Assembly: GCF_000368825.1 (NCBI RefSeq)
Contig: NZ_KB849716.1
Location: forward strand, 81,936 to 145,935
DNA: 64,000 nt
Direction of reading: 5' to 3'
Origin: Acinetobacter ursingii DSM 16037 = CIP 107286
GTDB taxonomy: Bacteria > Pseudomonadota > Gammaproteobacteria > Pseudomonadales > Moraxellaceae
In this document: positions 56,207 through 64,000 of the stretch, in pieces
How positions within the stretch are numbered: position 1 is the stretch's first letter
How the letters are laid out: every line of letters begins with the position of its first letter
Notes under the pieces: generated by a model
Told to the model about the DNA's origin: nothing
The model's database searches: none
What the model saw: only the letters and a program-made list of their open reading frames with translations
Made by a program: the position numbers and the translations under genes

Positions 56207-57247
56207 TTATCCTCCTAACATGTGCATACTAATTTTGCGGGGTTGTTGATTCTGTGTTTGCTGGTTGAGGCTATGAAAACCTTTGGCTTTATGCCAGATA
56301 TAAGTTGAAGTTTTCTGATACAATGCTTGACTAGCCATCTGTCGGATCACTTCATCCTTTTCAGTGACCAATTGATCCAGTAAGGGTTTAAGCATAAGAC
56401 CCTGCCTTGCAAATAAGCAGTTATAAAGCTCCCCTTGAGCTGTTAGACGGATACGATCACATTCACCACAAAAAGAATGGCTAATGGTGGAAATAATTCC
56501 GACATCATATTCATCATTTAGGCGATATAATCGGGCGGGCTCATGTTCTTGTTTTAATTCTTGAATTTGAAACTGACTAGATAAGGTATTAAGAATATCC
56601 TGTTCAGTAACCACATCGGCTTGTGTCCAGTGTTGATCACCATCTAACGGCATAAACTCAATAAATCGAAGTGGAATATTTTGCTGCTTTGCCCAGTTGA
56701 CCATCGGTAAAATCTGGTCATCATTTTTACCTTTCATCAACACAGTATTAATTTTAAATGGTAAACCCACGTCTTGTACCGCAGCAATTCCATCTAACAC
56801 GGGTTTTAATTTTTTCTTGGTTAAAAATAAGAATTGTTCAGAATCAAGACTGTCCAGACTGATATTGAGATCATCCAGACCTGCAAGCTTTAACTCATGT
56901 GCATATTTCTTCAGATAGTGCGCATTGGTCGTGATTGAAATTCTTTTTAAACCTTTGACTCTGAGCTTTTGCAAATCACGGATAAAGTGAACTACTCCTA
57001 AACGCATAAGGGGTTCTCCCCCTGTGATACGGATTTTTTCGATTCCGTTTTGCACCATAAAATCACAGAATTGATAGAGTGCTTCGAAACTCAGTAAATC
57101 TTGTTTTTTCATCCACTCTGGATGTTCAGGCATACAATACATACATTTGAAATTGCAACGATCCGTAACGGAAATTCGAAGTTTCCGTTTATTGCGCCCA
57201 TATTGATCCTGAAAAATCGATGGGTTTAACGAAACGATTCCATTCAT
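56207..57247 (-). CDS. moaA: GTP 3',8-cyclase MoaA
   Basis: Radical SAM enzyme for the first step of molybdenum cofactor synthesis. The SAM cluster motif CNFKCMYC is at about residues 32-39, GGEPLMR follows, and the second cluster ligands are in SFCGECDRIRL...LYNCLFA (about 258-280). The protein is 346 residues and ends in Gly-Gly, needed for activity in MoaA. It is separated from mobA by 113 bases, so an additional promoter may lie there. Confidence 0.92.
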   Translation of the reverse strand: MNGIVSLNPSIFQDQYGRNKRKLRISVTDRCNFKCMYCMPEHPEWMKKQDLLSFEALYQFCDFMVQNGIEKIRITGGEPLMRLGVVHFIRDLQKLRVKGLKRISITTNAHYLKKYAHELKLAGLDDLNISLDSLDSEQFLFLTKKKLKPVLDGIAAVQDVGLPFKINTVLMKGKNDDQILPMVNWAKQQNIPLRFIEFMPLDGDQHWTQADVVTEQDILNTLSSQFQIQELKQEHEPARLYRLNDEYDVGIISTISHSFCGECDRIRLTAQGELYNCLFARQGLMLKPLLDQLVTEKDEVIRQMASQALYQKTSTYIWHKAKGFHSLNQQTQNQQPRKISMHMLGG

Positions 57248-57360
57248 GTATTTATACTCTTGTCATCGTGTGAACGCATTGATTATCTCATGATTGATTA
57301 ACAAATCAGGTTTATACTTTGTGTCACTTAAACCGCTATAAGTAATACAGTATTCCATTG

Positions 57361-57969
57361 TTATGCCAGATAATTCAATTGCTTATATTGCTGTAATTCA
57401 TCCAATGAATTAATACTATGAAAAAATAATCGATGTTTACGGAAATATGCAACCTGCGCATGTAAATCTTTTCGACATTTATTTAAACTCAGTTGATTTT
57501 CAAGTAAATGCTGTTGCAAAACTGTGCAACTTTCTCGTTTCATCAAACAAAATGGATAAAGCGCATCTCCATTGATATTCACATAAGACATCAAAGCATG
57601 TTGATCCTGAAGTAAGGTATCATGCAGTGTTTGCAGCACTTTAGTGGGAATATAAGTTACATCGCAAGGAATAAACAACACATAATTCGCCTGTACATGC
57701 GACCACGCACTTTTCATTCCCATCAATGGTCCTAAAAAACCGGCCTGATCATCTGCATAGCATTGAATATTTGGAATAATCTGCTGATATAGCCGAGTAT
57801 CTCGGTGGCTGTTAATCCAAACTTCGCCCACCTGATCTTTAAACGTGTTGTAGAGTTTTAAAAGCTGCATTTGATCATCAAAAGTTTGCAATAACTTATT
57901 GACACCATTCATGCGTCTTGCCTGACCACCCGCCAAAATGACCAAGTCTGTAAGAGGATATTTTTTCAT
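57361..57969 (-). CDS. mobA: Molybdenum cofactor guanylyltransferase MobA
   Basis: Adds GMP to the cofactor to make the bis-MGD form used by nitrate reductase. The 202-residue protein has the nucleotide loop LVILAGGQARRMNGVNKLL (about 10-28) and LFIPCDVTYIP (about 97-107). Its start overlaps the end of the nitrate reductase gene by four bases, which directly couples cofactor maturation to its enzyme. Confidence 0.86.
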   Translation of the reverse strand: MKKYPLTDLVILAGGQARRMNGVNKLLQTFDDQMQLLKLYNTFKDQVGEVWINSHRDTRLYQQIIPNIQCYADDQAGFLGPLMGMKSAWSHVQANYVLFIPCDVTYIPTKVLQTLHDTLLQDQHALMSYVNINGDALYPFCLMKRESCTVLQQHLLENQLSLNKCRKDLHAQVAYFRKHRLFFHSINSLDELQQYKQLNYLA

Positions 57970-60743
57970 ATTTCAGCCTCCTGCTGACAACTTTTAATCA
58001 AACCACGAATTTCAGGTAAACATGAACCACAGTTTCCACCCGCTTTTAAACAGGCGGTGACTTGTTTCTCATGAGTAATATTTTGCGTTTTAATGGCTTC
58101 AATAATCTTGTTTTTACCGACTTTAAAGCAACTACATACCAATGGTCCATCGCTATTTGTAGCTGAAATTGGCGTACCCGCCAATAAAGCCTTACGGTGT
58201 AATGCACTCAAACGCTCACGCTTAAACAAACCTGCCACCCAATCCCGATCAGGTAACAAATCTGCTGGTGCGATATATAAACTAGCAATTAAGATGCCAT
58301 CTTGCAAAATAACACTATGACTAAGTTGTGATGATCGATCTTCAAGGCTTAACCATTCTGTTTCATCAATGAACGGTAAAAAGTTTTTTAAATTATTTTG
58401 CGTTTGATCAAAACTTTGACGAGCCGCAATTTCATAACGAAAGGCTTTTGCTGTTTTAATTTTTGCCCACCATGCGCATTGTTGTAAAGAAGTCTGAATA
58501 TGTTGCTCAACACCTTCACGGACGTATAACACGCCCTGCCAAGTGGTATGGAATGTTTGAATTGCAACTGGGGTATGTTTAAATTCAGGTTCACCAGAGA
58601 TTGCATCGACCACTGGATTGACGACTTTACCAATACGGGCATCCGAAGCCACTTGTTCTGTCCAATGAATCGGTGCAAAAATTTGACCACGGCGTACACC
58701 TTGATCAAGTGTTACACGTAATACGCAACTGCCCCATTCTGAACGGACTTCAACTAAGGCTTTATCTTGAATACCAAATTTTAGGGCGTCATTGGGATGG
58801 ATTTCACAAAATGGTTCAGCACGGTGCGTGGTGAGATTGGCAGATAAACCTGTGCGGGTCATGGTATGCCATTGGTCACGAATACGCCCTGTATTCAAAA
58901 TCAAAGGATAATCTTCTGAAATCGTATGGACAGGATCAATAGCAACGGTTGCGATCAGTTTTGCTTTTTTGTTTTTATGGCTAAAATCACCTCGATCAAA
59001 TAATTGCTCAACCGCAATACGTTGACTTTTCTCCCACACCGGCCATTGTGTGGGCGGCAGTTGGTGATATTCCTCTACACTTAAATTCATTAAACCTTTT
59101 AAGTTGAAATAACGAAAATGTTCAACTTGATCACGTTGTTCGATACTGGCATTTTGATAAGCTGACAAAGCGGCATGCTCATTAAAAATGTCACAGGCAT
59201 TGCTAAAATCAAAACCATTAAAGCCGAGTTTCTTGGCAACTTCACAGACTGCCCACCAATCCGCTTTAGCTTGTTTAGGTGAATCTAAAAATGCACGTTG
59301 CCGTGAAATACGGCGTTCCGAATTGGTGACGGTGCCATCTTTTTCGCCCCATCCTAATGCAGGAAGCAAAACATCTGCATATGCTGTGGTATCGGTTTGG
59401 GCACAAATATCAGAAATCACCACAAACTCACATTTTTCTAATGCACGTTTAACTTGCTCTGCATCAGGTAAACTTACGACAGGATTGGTTGCCATAATCC
59501 AGACAGCTTTAATTTTTCCACGTTCTATAGCCTGAAATAAATCAACCGCTTTTAGACCTGTTTGTGTGGCGATGCTTGGACTCTGCCAAAAACTTTGCAC
59601 AAGCTGTTGATGTGAGGGATTATCAATATCCAGATGTGCTGCTAGCATATTCGCCAATCCACCCACTTCACGCCCACCCATGGCATTGGGTTGCCCTGTC
59701 ATGGAAAAAGGTGCCGCACCTAATTTTCCAATTTTCCCCGTGAGTAAATGACAATTAATCATACTATTGGCTTTATTGACCCCCTGAGAAGATTGATTCA
59801 CCCCCATTGAAAACAAAGTCATGACTTTTTCAGTCTGGGCAAACTTCTCAAAAAAGAGTTGTAATTTTTCTGCGGAAATACCTGTACGTTTTACTAGTTC
59901 ATGAATATCTTGTTCGCTTTCACTGGCAGCTAACAGTGCTTCCAAACCTTCGGCATGTTTTTCAACAAATTCATTATCTACATGATTATTTTGATATAAA
60001 TGCTGAAATAAACCATTAAATAACGCTACATCCTGACCAGGTAAAATCGGCAAGTGTAAATCCGCTTGCTCACAGGTACTGGTAAAACGAGGATCGACCA
60101 CTACTACAAATAAATCTGGATTTTGACTTTTCGCTTGCATGATACGTTGATACAGTACGGGATGACACCATGCCGTATTGGAACCGACTAAAACCACCAT
60201 ATCGGTATGTTCAAAATCTTCATAACTGGCAGGAACGATATCTTCACCAAAGGCACGTTTATGTGCAGCTACGGCGGAAGACATACATAAACGTGAATTG
60301 GTATCGATATTGGCGGTGCCTAAATAGCCTTTAACGAACTTATTCACCACATAATAATCTTCTGTCAGTAACTGCCCTGAGACATAGAAGGCAATACTGT
60401 CACGCCCATATTGATCTATACAGTGTTGGAACTGTGTGGCGATTTTCTCAATTGCGGCCTCCCATGTCGTGACTTGACGATGATCGTTACGACCCAACAT
60501 AGGCTCCAATACACGAGTTTCTAAACCCAATGTGTCGGCCAGATTGCTGCCTTTAATGCAAAGACGTCCAAAATTTGAAGGGTGATCGATATCACCTGCC
60601 ACTTTTACCATAGTGCCGTGCGCTTTATGTTGGACATTGACATCTACACCGCAGCCAACACCGCAATAGGGACATGTTGTTTTTGTAATAATAATTTCTG
60701 CTTGATCGGAGCGACTGTGTTCTAAATTTTGAATACTGTTCAT
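57966..60743 (-). CDS. nasA: Assimilatory nitrate reductase, catalytic subunit
   Basis: Cytoplasmic bis-MGD enzyme reducing nitrate to nitrite, 925 residues. The N-terminal [4Fe-4S] site is CPYCGVGCGVDV (Cys24, 27, 31) plus the Cys of RLCIKG. The molybdopterin domains include RLCMSSAVAAHKRAFGED and GQPNAMGGREVGG, and the C-terminus carries a BFD-like [2Fe-2S] domain (about 865-925: LVCSCFKVG...TACLKAGGNCGSC), as in Klebsiella-type NasA. It lies 83 bases after the flavoprotein gene and overlaps mobA. Confidence 0.92.
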   Translation of the reverse strand: MNSIQNLEHSRSDQAEIIITKTTCPYCGVGCGVDVNVQHKAHGTMVKVAGDIDHPSNFGRLCIKGSNLADTLGLETRVLEPMLGRNDHRQVTTWEAAIEKIATQFQHCIDQYGRDSIAFYVSGQLLTEDYYVVNKFVKGYLGTANIDTNSRLCMSSAVAAHKRAFGEDIVPASYEDFEHTDMVVLVGSNTAWCHPVLYQRIMQAKSQNPDLFVVVVDPRFTSTCEQADLHLPILPGQDVALFNGLFQHLYQNNHVDNEFVEKHAEGLEALLAASESEQDIHELVKRTGISAEKLQLFFEKFAQTEKVMTLFSMGVNQSSQGVNKANSMINCHLLTGKIGKLGAAPFSMTGQPNAMGGREVGGLANMLAAHLDIDNPSHQQLVQSFWQSPSIATQTGLKAVDLFQAIERGKIKAVWIMATNPVVSLPDAEQVKRALEKCEFVVISDICAQTDTTAYADVLLPALGWGEKDGTVTNSERRISRQRAFLDSPKQAKADWWAVCEVAKKLGFNGFDFSNACDIFNEHAALSAYQNASIEQRDQVEHFRYFNLKGLMNLSVEEYHQLPPTQWPVWEKSQRIAVEQLFDRGDFSHKNKKAKLIATVAIDPVHTISEDYPLILNTGRIRDQWHTMTRTGLSANLTTHRAEPFCEIHPNDALKFGIQDKALVEVRSEWGSCVLRVTLDQGVRRGQIFAPIHWTEQVASDARIGKVVNPVVDAISGEPEFKHTPVAIQTFHTTWQGVLYVREGVEQHIQTSLQQCAWWAKIKTAKAFRYEIAARQSFDQTQNNLKNFLPFIDETEWLSLEDRSSQLSHSVILQDGILIASLYIAPADLLPDRDWVAGLFKRERLSALHRKALLAGTPISATNSDGPLVCSCFKVGKNKIIEAIKTQNITHEKQVTACLKAGGNCGSCLPEIRGLIKSCQQEAEI

Positions 60744-60825
60744 GACTGCTCCTTTTACCCAATTTACCTATACCACATACACACTAATTTTGGCTTAGAA
60801 GCCATTGATCCTAAGCCAAGTTGAA

Positions 60826-62472
60826 TCAACTCACCTTTTTCATTGCAAAATCCTTACCAAATAACAGCTTGTTTCTAAAGGTAGAAACAGGTGTTTGATC
60901 TGCAATGAGCTCGGCATACCACATGCCATCTTCGGTATCACCAAACAGAACTGCTCCAATTACCTTGTCTTTTTGGATGATGATACGCTTATAAATTTGA
61001 CGTTTATCATCATTCAAAATGATGTCTTCATAATCTTCCTTGCTTATTGCAGATGCATTGCTCTGTTCTAAATCAATACGACCTGCCGAGAACACATCCA
61101 CACCACTGACTTTTAACTGCGTTGGAACAGTTGGCGATTTAAACGTTAGGCTGCCATGTTCAGCCAAATGCGTTGCACAAATAAATGCTTGTCCCCAAAG
61201 TGGTTCCACCAAACCAAAAGTTTGACCGCGATGCTCGATACATTCACCTACCGCATAAATACTTGGGTCAAAGGTTTGCATGGTGTCATTGACTAAGATT
61301 CCACGATGACAACGTAGTCCCGCACTTTGCGCCAAAGCGATATTCGGGCGAATCCCCACCGCAAAAATCACCAAATCTGCATCAAGAATTGTTCCGTCTT
61401 TTAAGCGAACCTGATTGACATGACCATCCTTGCCAAGTAAAGCTTCCGTGTTGGCTTGCGTGATGATCTGGATACCTTTTTGTTCGATGCTATGACGTAA
61501 CATTTCACTAGCACGTTTATCCAATTGACGATCCATAATTCGATCCATCAAATGTAATACGGTCACATTCATGCCACGTTGTTTCAAACCATAAGCGGCT
61601 TCAAGCCCTAATAGTCCACCACCAATCACCACTGCATTTTTCTTGGTTTCGCAATATTTAATCATGGTATTTACATCATAAATATCACGGAAACTGATCA
61701 CACCGTTCAAATCTGCCCCTTGAACAGGCGGAATAAAAGGTTTCGAACCTGTGGCAATGATCAAACGATCATAATCAATACGCTCACCTTTCTCAGTGTG
61801 GACGACTTTACGAGTACGATCAATCTTGACCGCAGGATCCTGAGCAATAAATTTAATGCCCTTATCGCTATACCATGCATGCGGATGCAGCATAATATCT
61901 TCGATAGTTTTCTCACCTGATAACACTGGCGATAGCATAATACGGTTATAATTTCCCCATGGTTCTTCACCAATTACGGTCACTTCATAGCGCTCTGGTG
62001 CCATGTCCAATAAATCTTCGAGACAACGCATTCCTGCTAAACCATTCCCAATCAATACCAATTTCAGTTTGTCTTGAGAAATACTGTTATTGGTAATATA
62101 GGTTTTTTGTGGAACTGTGCCGACCCAAACCCGACCACTTTCAATTTTAGTAGGAAAAACCAGAAGTTTCTGGTCTTTATCTTCCAGACAGCGTCCTGTC
62201 GCTAAACTAAAATGTTGCTTATAAATCGGCGATGCAATCACCCGCTCACCTTGTAAGTCACCAATAATGCCTCGACACATGACATTGGCTTGGCTGAATG
62301 GGTCTTTGTTGCTGAGTGCATAGATCCGCTTTTCATGACCTACACGAAATAGCGCTACCGATTGACCTTCAACAAGGGCACCTACCCCTGTATTAGGTGT
62401 AATGTCATCCAGATTGCATACATCGACCCATTGATTTTCTGGAAGCATATTCATGTCTTTTAGATTTGTCAT
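60826..62472 (-). CDS. NirD-flavoprotein fusion: nitrite reductase small subunit plus FAD/NAD(P)H oxidoreductase
   Basis: A 548-residue protein with two parts. Residues 1-120 resemble NirD, a Rieske-like fold lacking cluster ligands (VGALVEGQSVALFRVGHEKRIYALSNKDPFSQANVMCRG). Residues 133-548 are a pyridine-nucleotide oxidoreductase like the N-terminal half of NirB or like NasC: LVLIGNGLAGMRCLEDLL for FAD, ATGSKPFIPPVQG, VVIGGGLLGLEAAYGLKQRG for NAD(P)H, and VGECIEHRGQ. It may serve as nitrite reductase small subunit and also pass electrons to nitrate reductase. It lies 11 bases after nirB. Confidence 0.85.
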   Translation of the reverse strand: MTNLKDMNMLPENQWVDVCNLDDITPNTGVGALVEGQSVALFRVGHEKRIYALSNKDPFSQANVMCRGIIGDLQGERVIASPIYKQHFSLATGRCLEDKDQKLLVFPTKIESGRVWVGTVPQKTYITNNSISQDKLKLVLIGNGLAGMRCLEDLLDMAPERYEVTVIGEEPWGNYNRIMLSPVLSGEKTIEDIMLHPHAWYSDKGIKFIAQDPAVKIDRTRKVVHTEKGERIDYDRLIIATGSKPFIPPVQGADLNGVISFRDIYDVNTMIKYCETKKNAVVIGGGLLGLEAAYGLKQRGMNVTVLHLMDRIMDRQLDKRASEMLRHSIEQKGIQIITQANTEALLGKDGHVNQVRLKDGTILDADLVIFAVGIRPNIALAQSAGLRCHRGILVNDTMQTFDPSIYAVGECIEHRGQTFGLVEPLWGQAFICATHLAEHGSLTFKSPTVPTQLKVSGVDVFSAGRIDLEQSNASAISKEDYEDIILNDDKRQIYKRIIIQKDKVIGAVLFGDTEDGMWYAELIADQTPVSTFRNKLLFGKDFAMKKVS

Positions 62473-62483
62473 TTCTATTCTCC

Positions 62484-64000
62484 TTATGCTTCAACCATTG
62501 GAATACGGTCTTCTGAGCGCTCTGCATCATTTAAAGGACGGATTTGGTCACGTACCTGAGTAAATTGAATATGTGGATCGGCTTGTTGATCTCCACTGGC
62601 ATTAATATAAGTTTGGAAGCGTTTACGGATTTCAGGATCTTCAACTGCGGTACGCCATTCATCCTGATAAGTTCCTATGACGTGGCTCATACGGCGTTCA
62701 AGTTCTTCAGCCAATCCTAATGAATCATTGACGATGACCGATTTCAGATAATCCAGACCACCTTCCATATTGTCACGCCATACGCTGGTACGTTGTAAAC
62801 GATCTGCGGTTTGGATATAGAACATAAAGAAACGGTCGATATAACGAATCAAGGTTTCGGTATCAAGATCAGAAGCCAATAATTCGGCATGGCGCGGTTT
62901 CATCCCACCATTCCCACACACATACAGATTCCAGCCTTTTTCTGTGGCAATCACACCCACATCTTTGCCCTGCGCCTCAGCACATTCGCGGGTACAACCT
63001 GAAACTGCCATTTTTAGCTTATGTGGTGAACGTAAGCCTTTATAACGATTTTCCAGTTCAATCGCCAAACCCACAGAATCATCTACACCATAACGACACC
63101 ATGTACTACCCACACATGATTTCACAGTACGTAATGATTTGCCGTAAGCATGGCCCGACTCAAAACCTGCGGCATTGAGCTCTTCCCAAATAAACGGTAA
63201 TTGATGAATTTGCGCACCAAATAAATCAACACGTTGACCGCCTGTGATTTTGGTATACAGGTTGTATTTTTTGGCGATTTGACCGACGGCGATTAAACCA
63301 TCTGGTGTGACTTCACCGCCTGCCATACGTGGTACGACAGAATAAGAGCCATCTTTTTGTATATTACCCAAGTAGTAATCATTACTGTCCTGTAGACCTG
63401 CATGACTTGGTTTTAGTACAAAGTCATTCCAGCACGATGCTAAAATATTTGCAGCCGTTGGTTTACAAATATCACAGCCTAAACCATGACCATGTTGTTG
63501 AATGAGATCATCAAAGGTTTTAATTTCATTGACACGAACCAAGTGATATAACTCTTGGCGCGAGTATGGAAAATGTTCACAAATGTGGTTATTGACGGTT
63601 ACACCTTGACGTTGTAACTCAGACTTTAACACTTGTGTGACCAGTGGCGCACATCCCCCACAAGCCGTTGCAGCTTTGGTACATTTTTTCAAAGCACCCA
63701 AAGAGGTTGAACCGTCAGCAATTGCCTGACAAATATCAGCTTTAGAGACGTTGTTACATGAACAGATGGTGGCGCTATCTGGCAATAAATCCACACCACT
63801 CCCACCTGCTTTTGCACCTGAATCAGCAAAACCCGGCATGATCAAACTTTCAGGCATTTCTGGAAGAGCCAGACCATTTAGCATCATTTGCAGCAGATCA
63901 TTGTATTCTTTGGCGTCACCAACTAAGACTGCGCCCAACAATTTGCTTTTATCTGCATCAACCACGATTTTTTTATAAATCAAGGCATCTTCGTCAGCAT
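62484..64000 (-). CDS. nirB: Nitrite reductase large subunit NirB, 3' part (runs off the window)
   Basis: Sirohaem enzyme reducing nitrite to ammonium with NAD(P)H. The frame is open through base 64000; only about 505 C-terminal residues are present and the FAD/NAD domains lie outside. Visible are a BFD-like [2Fe-2S] region (ICSCNNVSKADICQAI...CTKAATACGGCAPLV), a sulfite/nitrite reductase ferredoxin-like part, and the [4Fe-4S]-sirohaem site SCVGSTWCRYG...SGCTRECAEA. An apparent TTG start at 63983 is internal and should not be used. It is the most upstream gene of the series in view. Confidence 0.92.
   Translation of the reverse strand, partial: ADEDALIYKKIVVDADKSKLLGAVLVGDAKEYNDLLQMMLNGLALPEMPESLIMPGFADSGAKAGGSGVDLLPDSATICSCNNVSKADICQAIADGSTSLGALKKCTKAATACGGCAPLVTQVLKSELQRQGVTVNNHICEHFPYSRQELYHLVRVNEIKTFDDLIQQHGHGLGCDICKPTAANILASCWNDFVLKPSHAGLQDSNDYYLGNIQKDGSYSVVPRMAGGEVTPDGLIAVGQIAKKYNLYTKITGGQRVDLFGAQIHQLPFIWEELNAAGFESGHAYGKSLRTVKSCVGSTWCRYGVDDSVGLAIELENRYKGLRSPHKLKMAVSGCTRECAEAQGKDVGVIATEKGWNLYVCGNGGMKPRHAELLASDLDTETLIRYIDRFFMFYIQTADRLQRTSVWRDNMEGGLDYLKSVIVNDSLGLAEELERRMSHVIGTYQDEWRTAVEDPEIRKRFQTYINASGDQQADPHIQFTQVRDQIRPLNDAERSEDRIPMVEA

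Noticed and set aside
63751..63983. TTG at 63983 as the start of the nitrite reductase gene
   Set aside because: The frame is open upstream to base 64000 and the protein is missing its FAD and NAD domains; it is the 3' part of a longer gene cut by the window edge.

Overview
The window reads as chromosomal DNA of an Acinetobacter-type gammaproteobacterium (Moraxellaceae). It is AT-rich. Its gene content fits that group: a MoaC-MoaB fusion, an assimilatory nitrate/nitrite cluster, solo gcvH, tusDCB-tusE, and a two-gene RND pump with its own outer-membrane channel. The genus is an inference from gene content; no rRNA or tRNA gene was found to confirm it. No complete insertion sequence, prophage or CRISPR array was seen.

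Layout. 1-4.1 kb: a DUF1826 protein cut or unclear at its start, a MarR regulator, and a LysR gene divergent from aspA. 4.1-16.2 kb: an iron-linked block on the minus strand. It holds an MFS exporter behind a strong Fur-like box, a four-gene RND efflux operon (adaptor, two pumps, outer-membrane factor) behind a weaker one, and a fecI-fecR pair behind a third. FecR ends in a tail resembling the last strand of a TonB-dependent receptor, so the block looks like an eroded siderophore locus. 16.3-28.6 kb: mixed housekeeping genes, including a quinone oxidoreductase, M15 peptidase lipoprotein, a haem-oxygenase-like protein, TetR, a BigR-like sulfur sensor, sstT, an MscS channel, an ABC exporter, MaoC, AraC and gcvH.

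28.6-33.4 kb holds the best regulatory finding: a DAHP synthase gene preceded by a promoter, a 26-codon leader peptide with Tyr-Tyr-Tyr-Phe-Trp control codons and an intrinsic terminator, i.e. a transcription attenuator sensing all three aromatic amino acids. Divergent from it is an ABC-F ATPase gene interrupted by an in-frame TGA 45 codons before its natural end, with a 15-bp inverted repeat in its leader. Then come frmA and frmR with a clear FrmR operator.

33.6-52.4 kb: a phospholipase D protein, methyltransferase, DNA glycosylase, GNAT, a four-gene acyl-CoA dehydrogenase/kinase-like/phosphatase/SDR operon with a divergent LysR gene, an EptA-type phosphoethanolamine transferase, nitroreductase, fumC, a galE-like gene lacking the usual catalytic lysine, tusDCB-tusE, a DMT exporter divergent from a MocR regulator, and an HxlR regulator.

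52.5-64 kb: one long minus-strand series for nitrate assimilation and its molybdenum cofactor: nirB (running off the right edge), a NirD-flavoprotein fusion, nitrate reductase, mobA, moaA, moaD, moaE, moaCB, moeA and modA. Together these take up molybdate, build and insert the cofactor, and reduce nitrate to ammonium.
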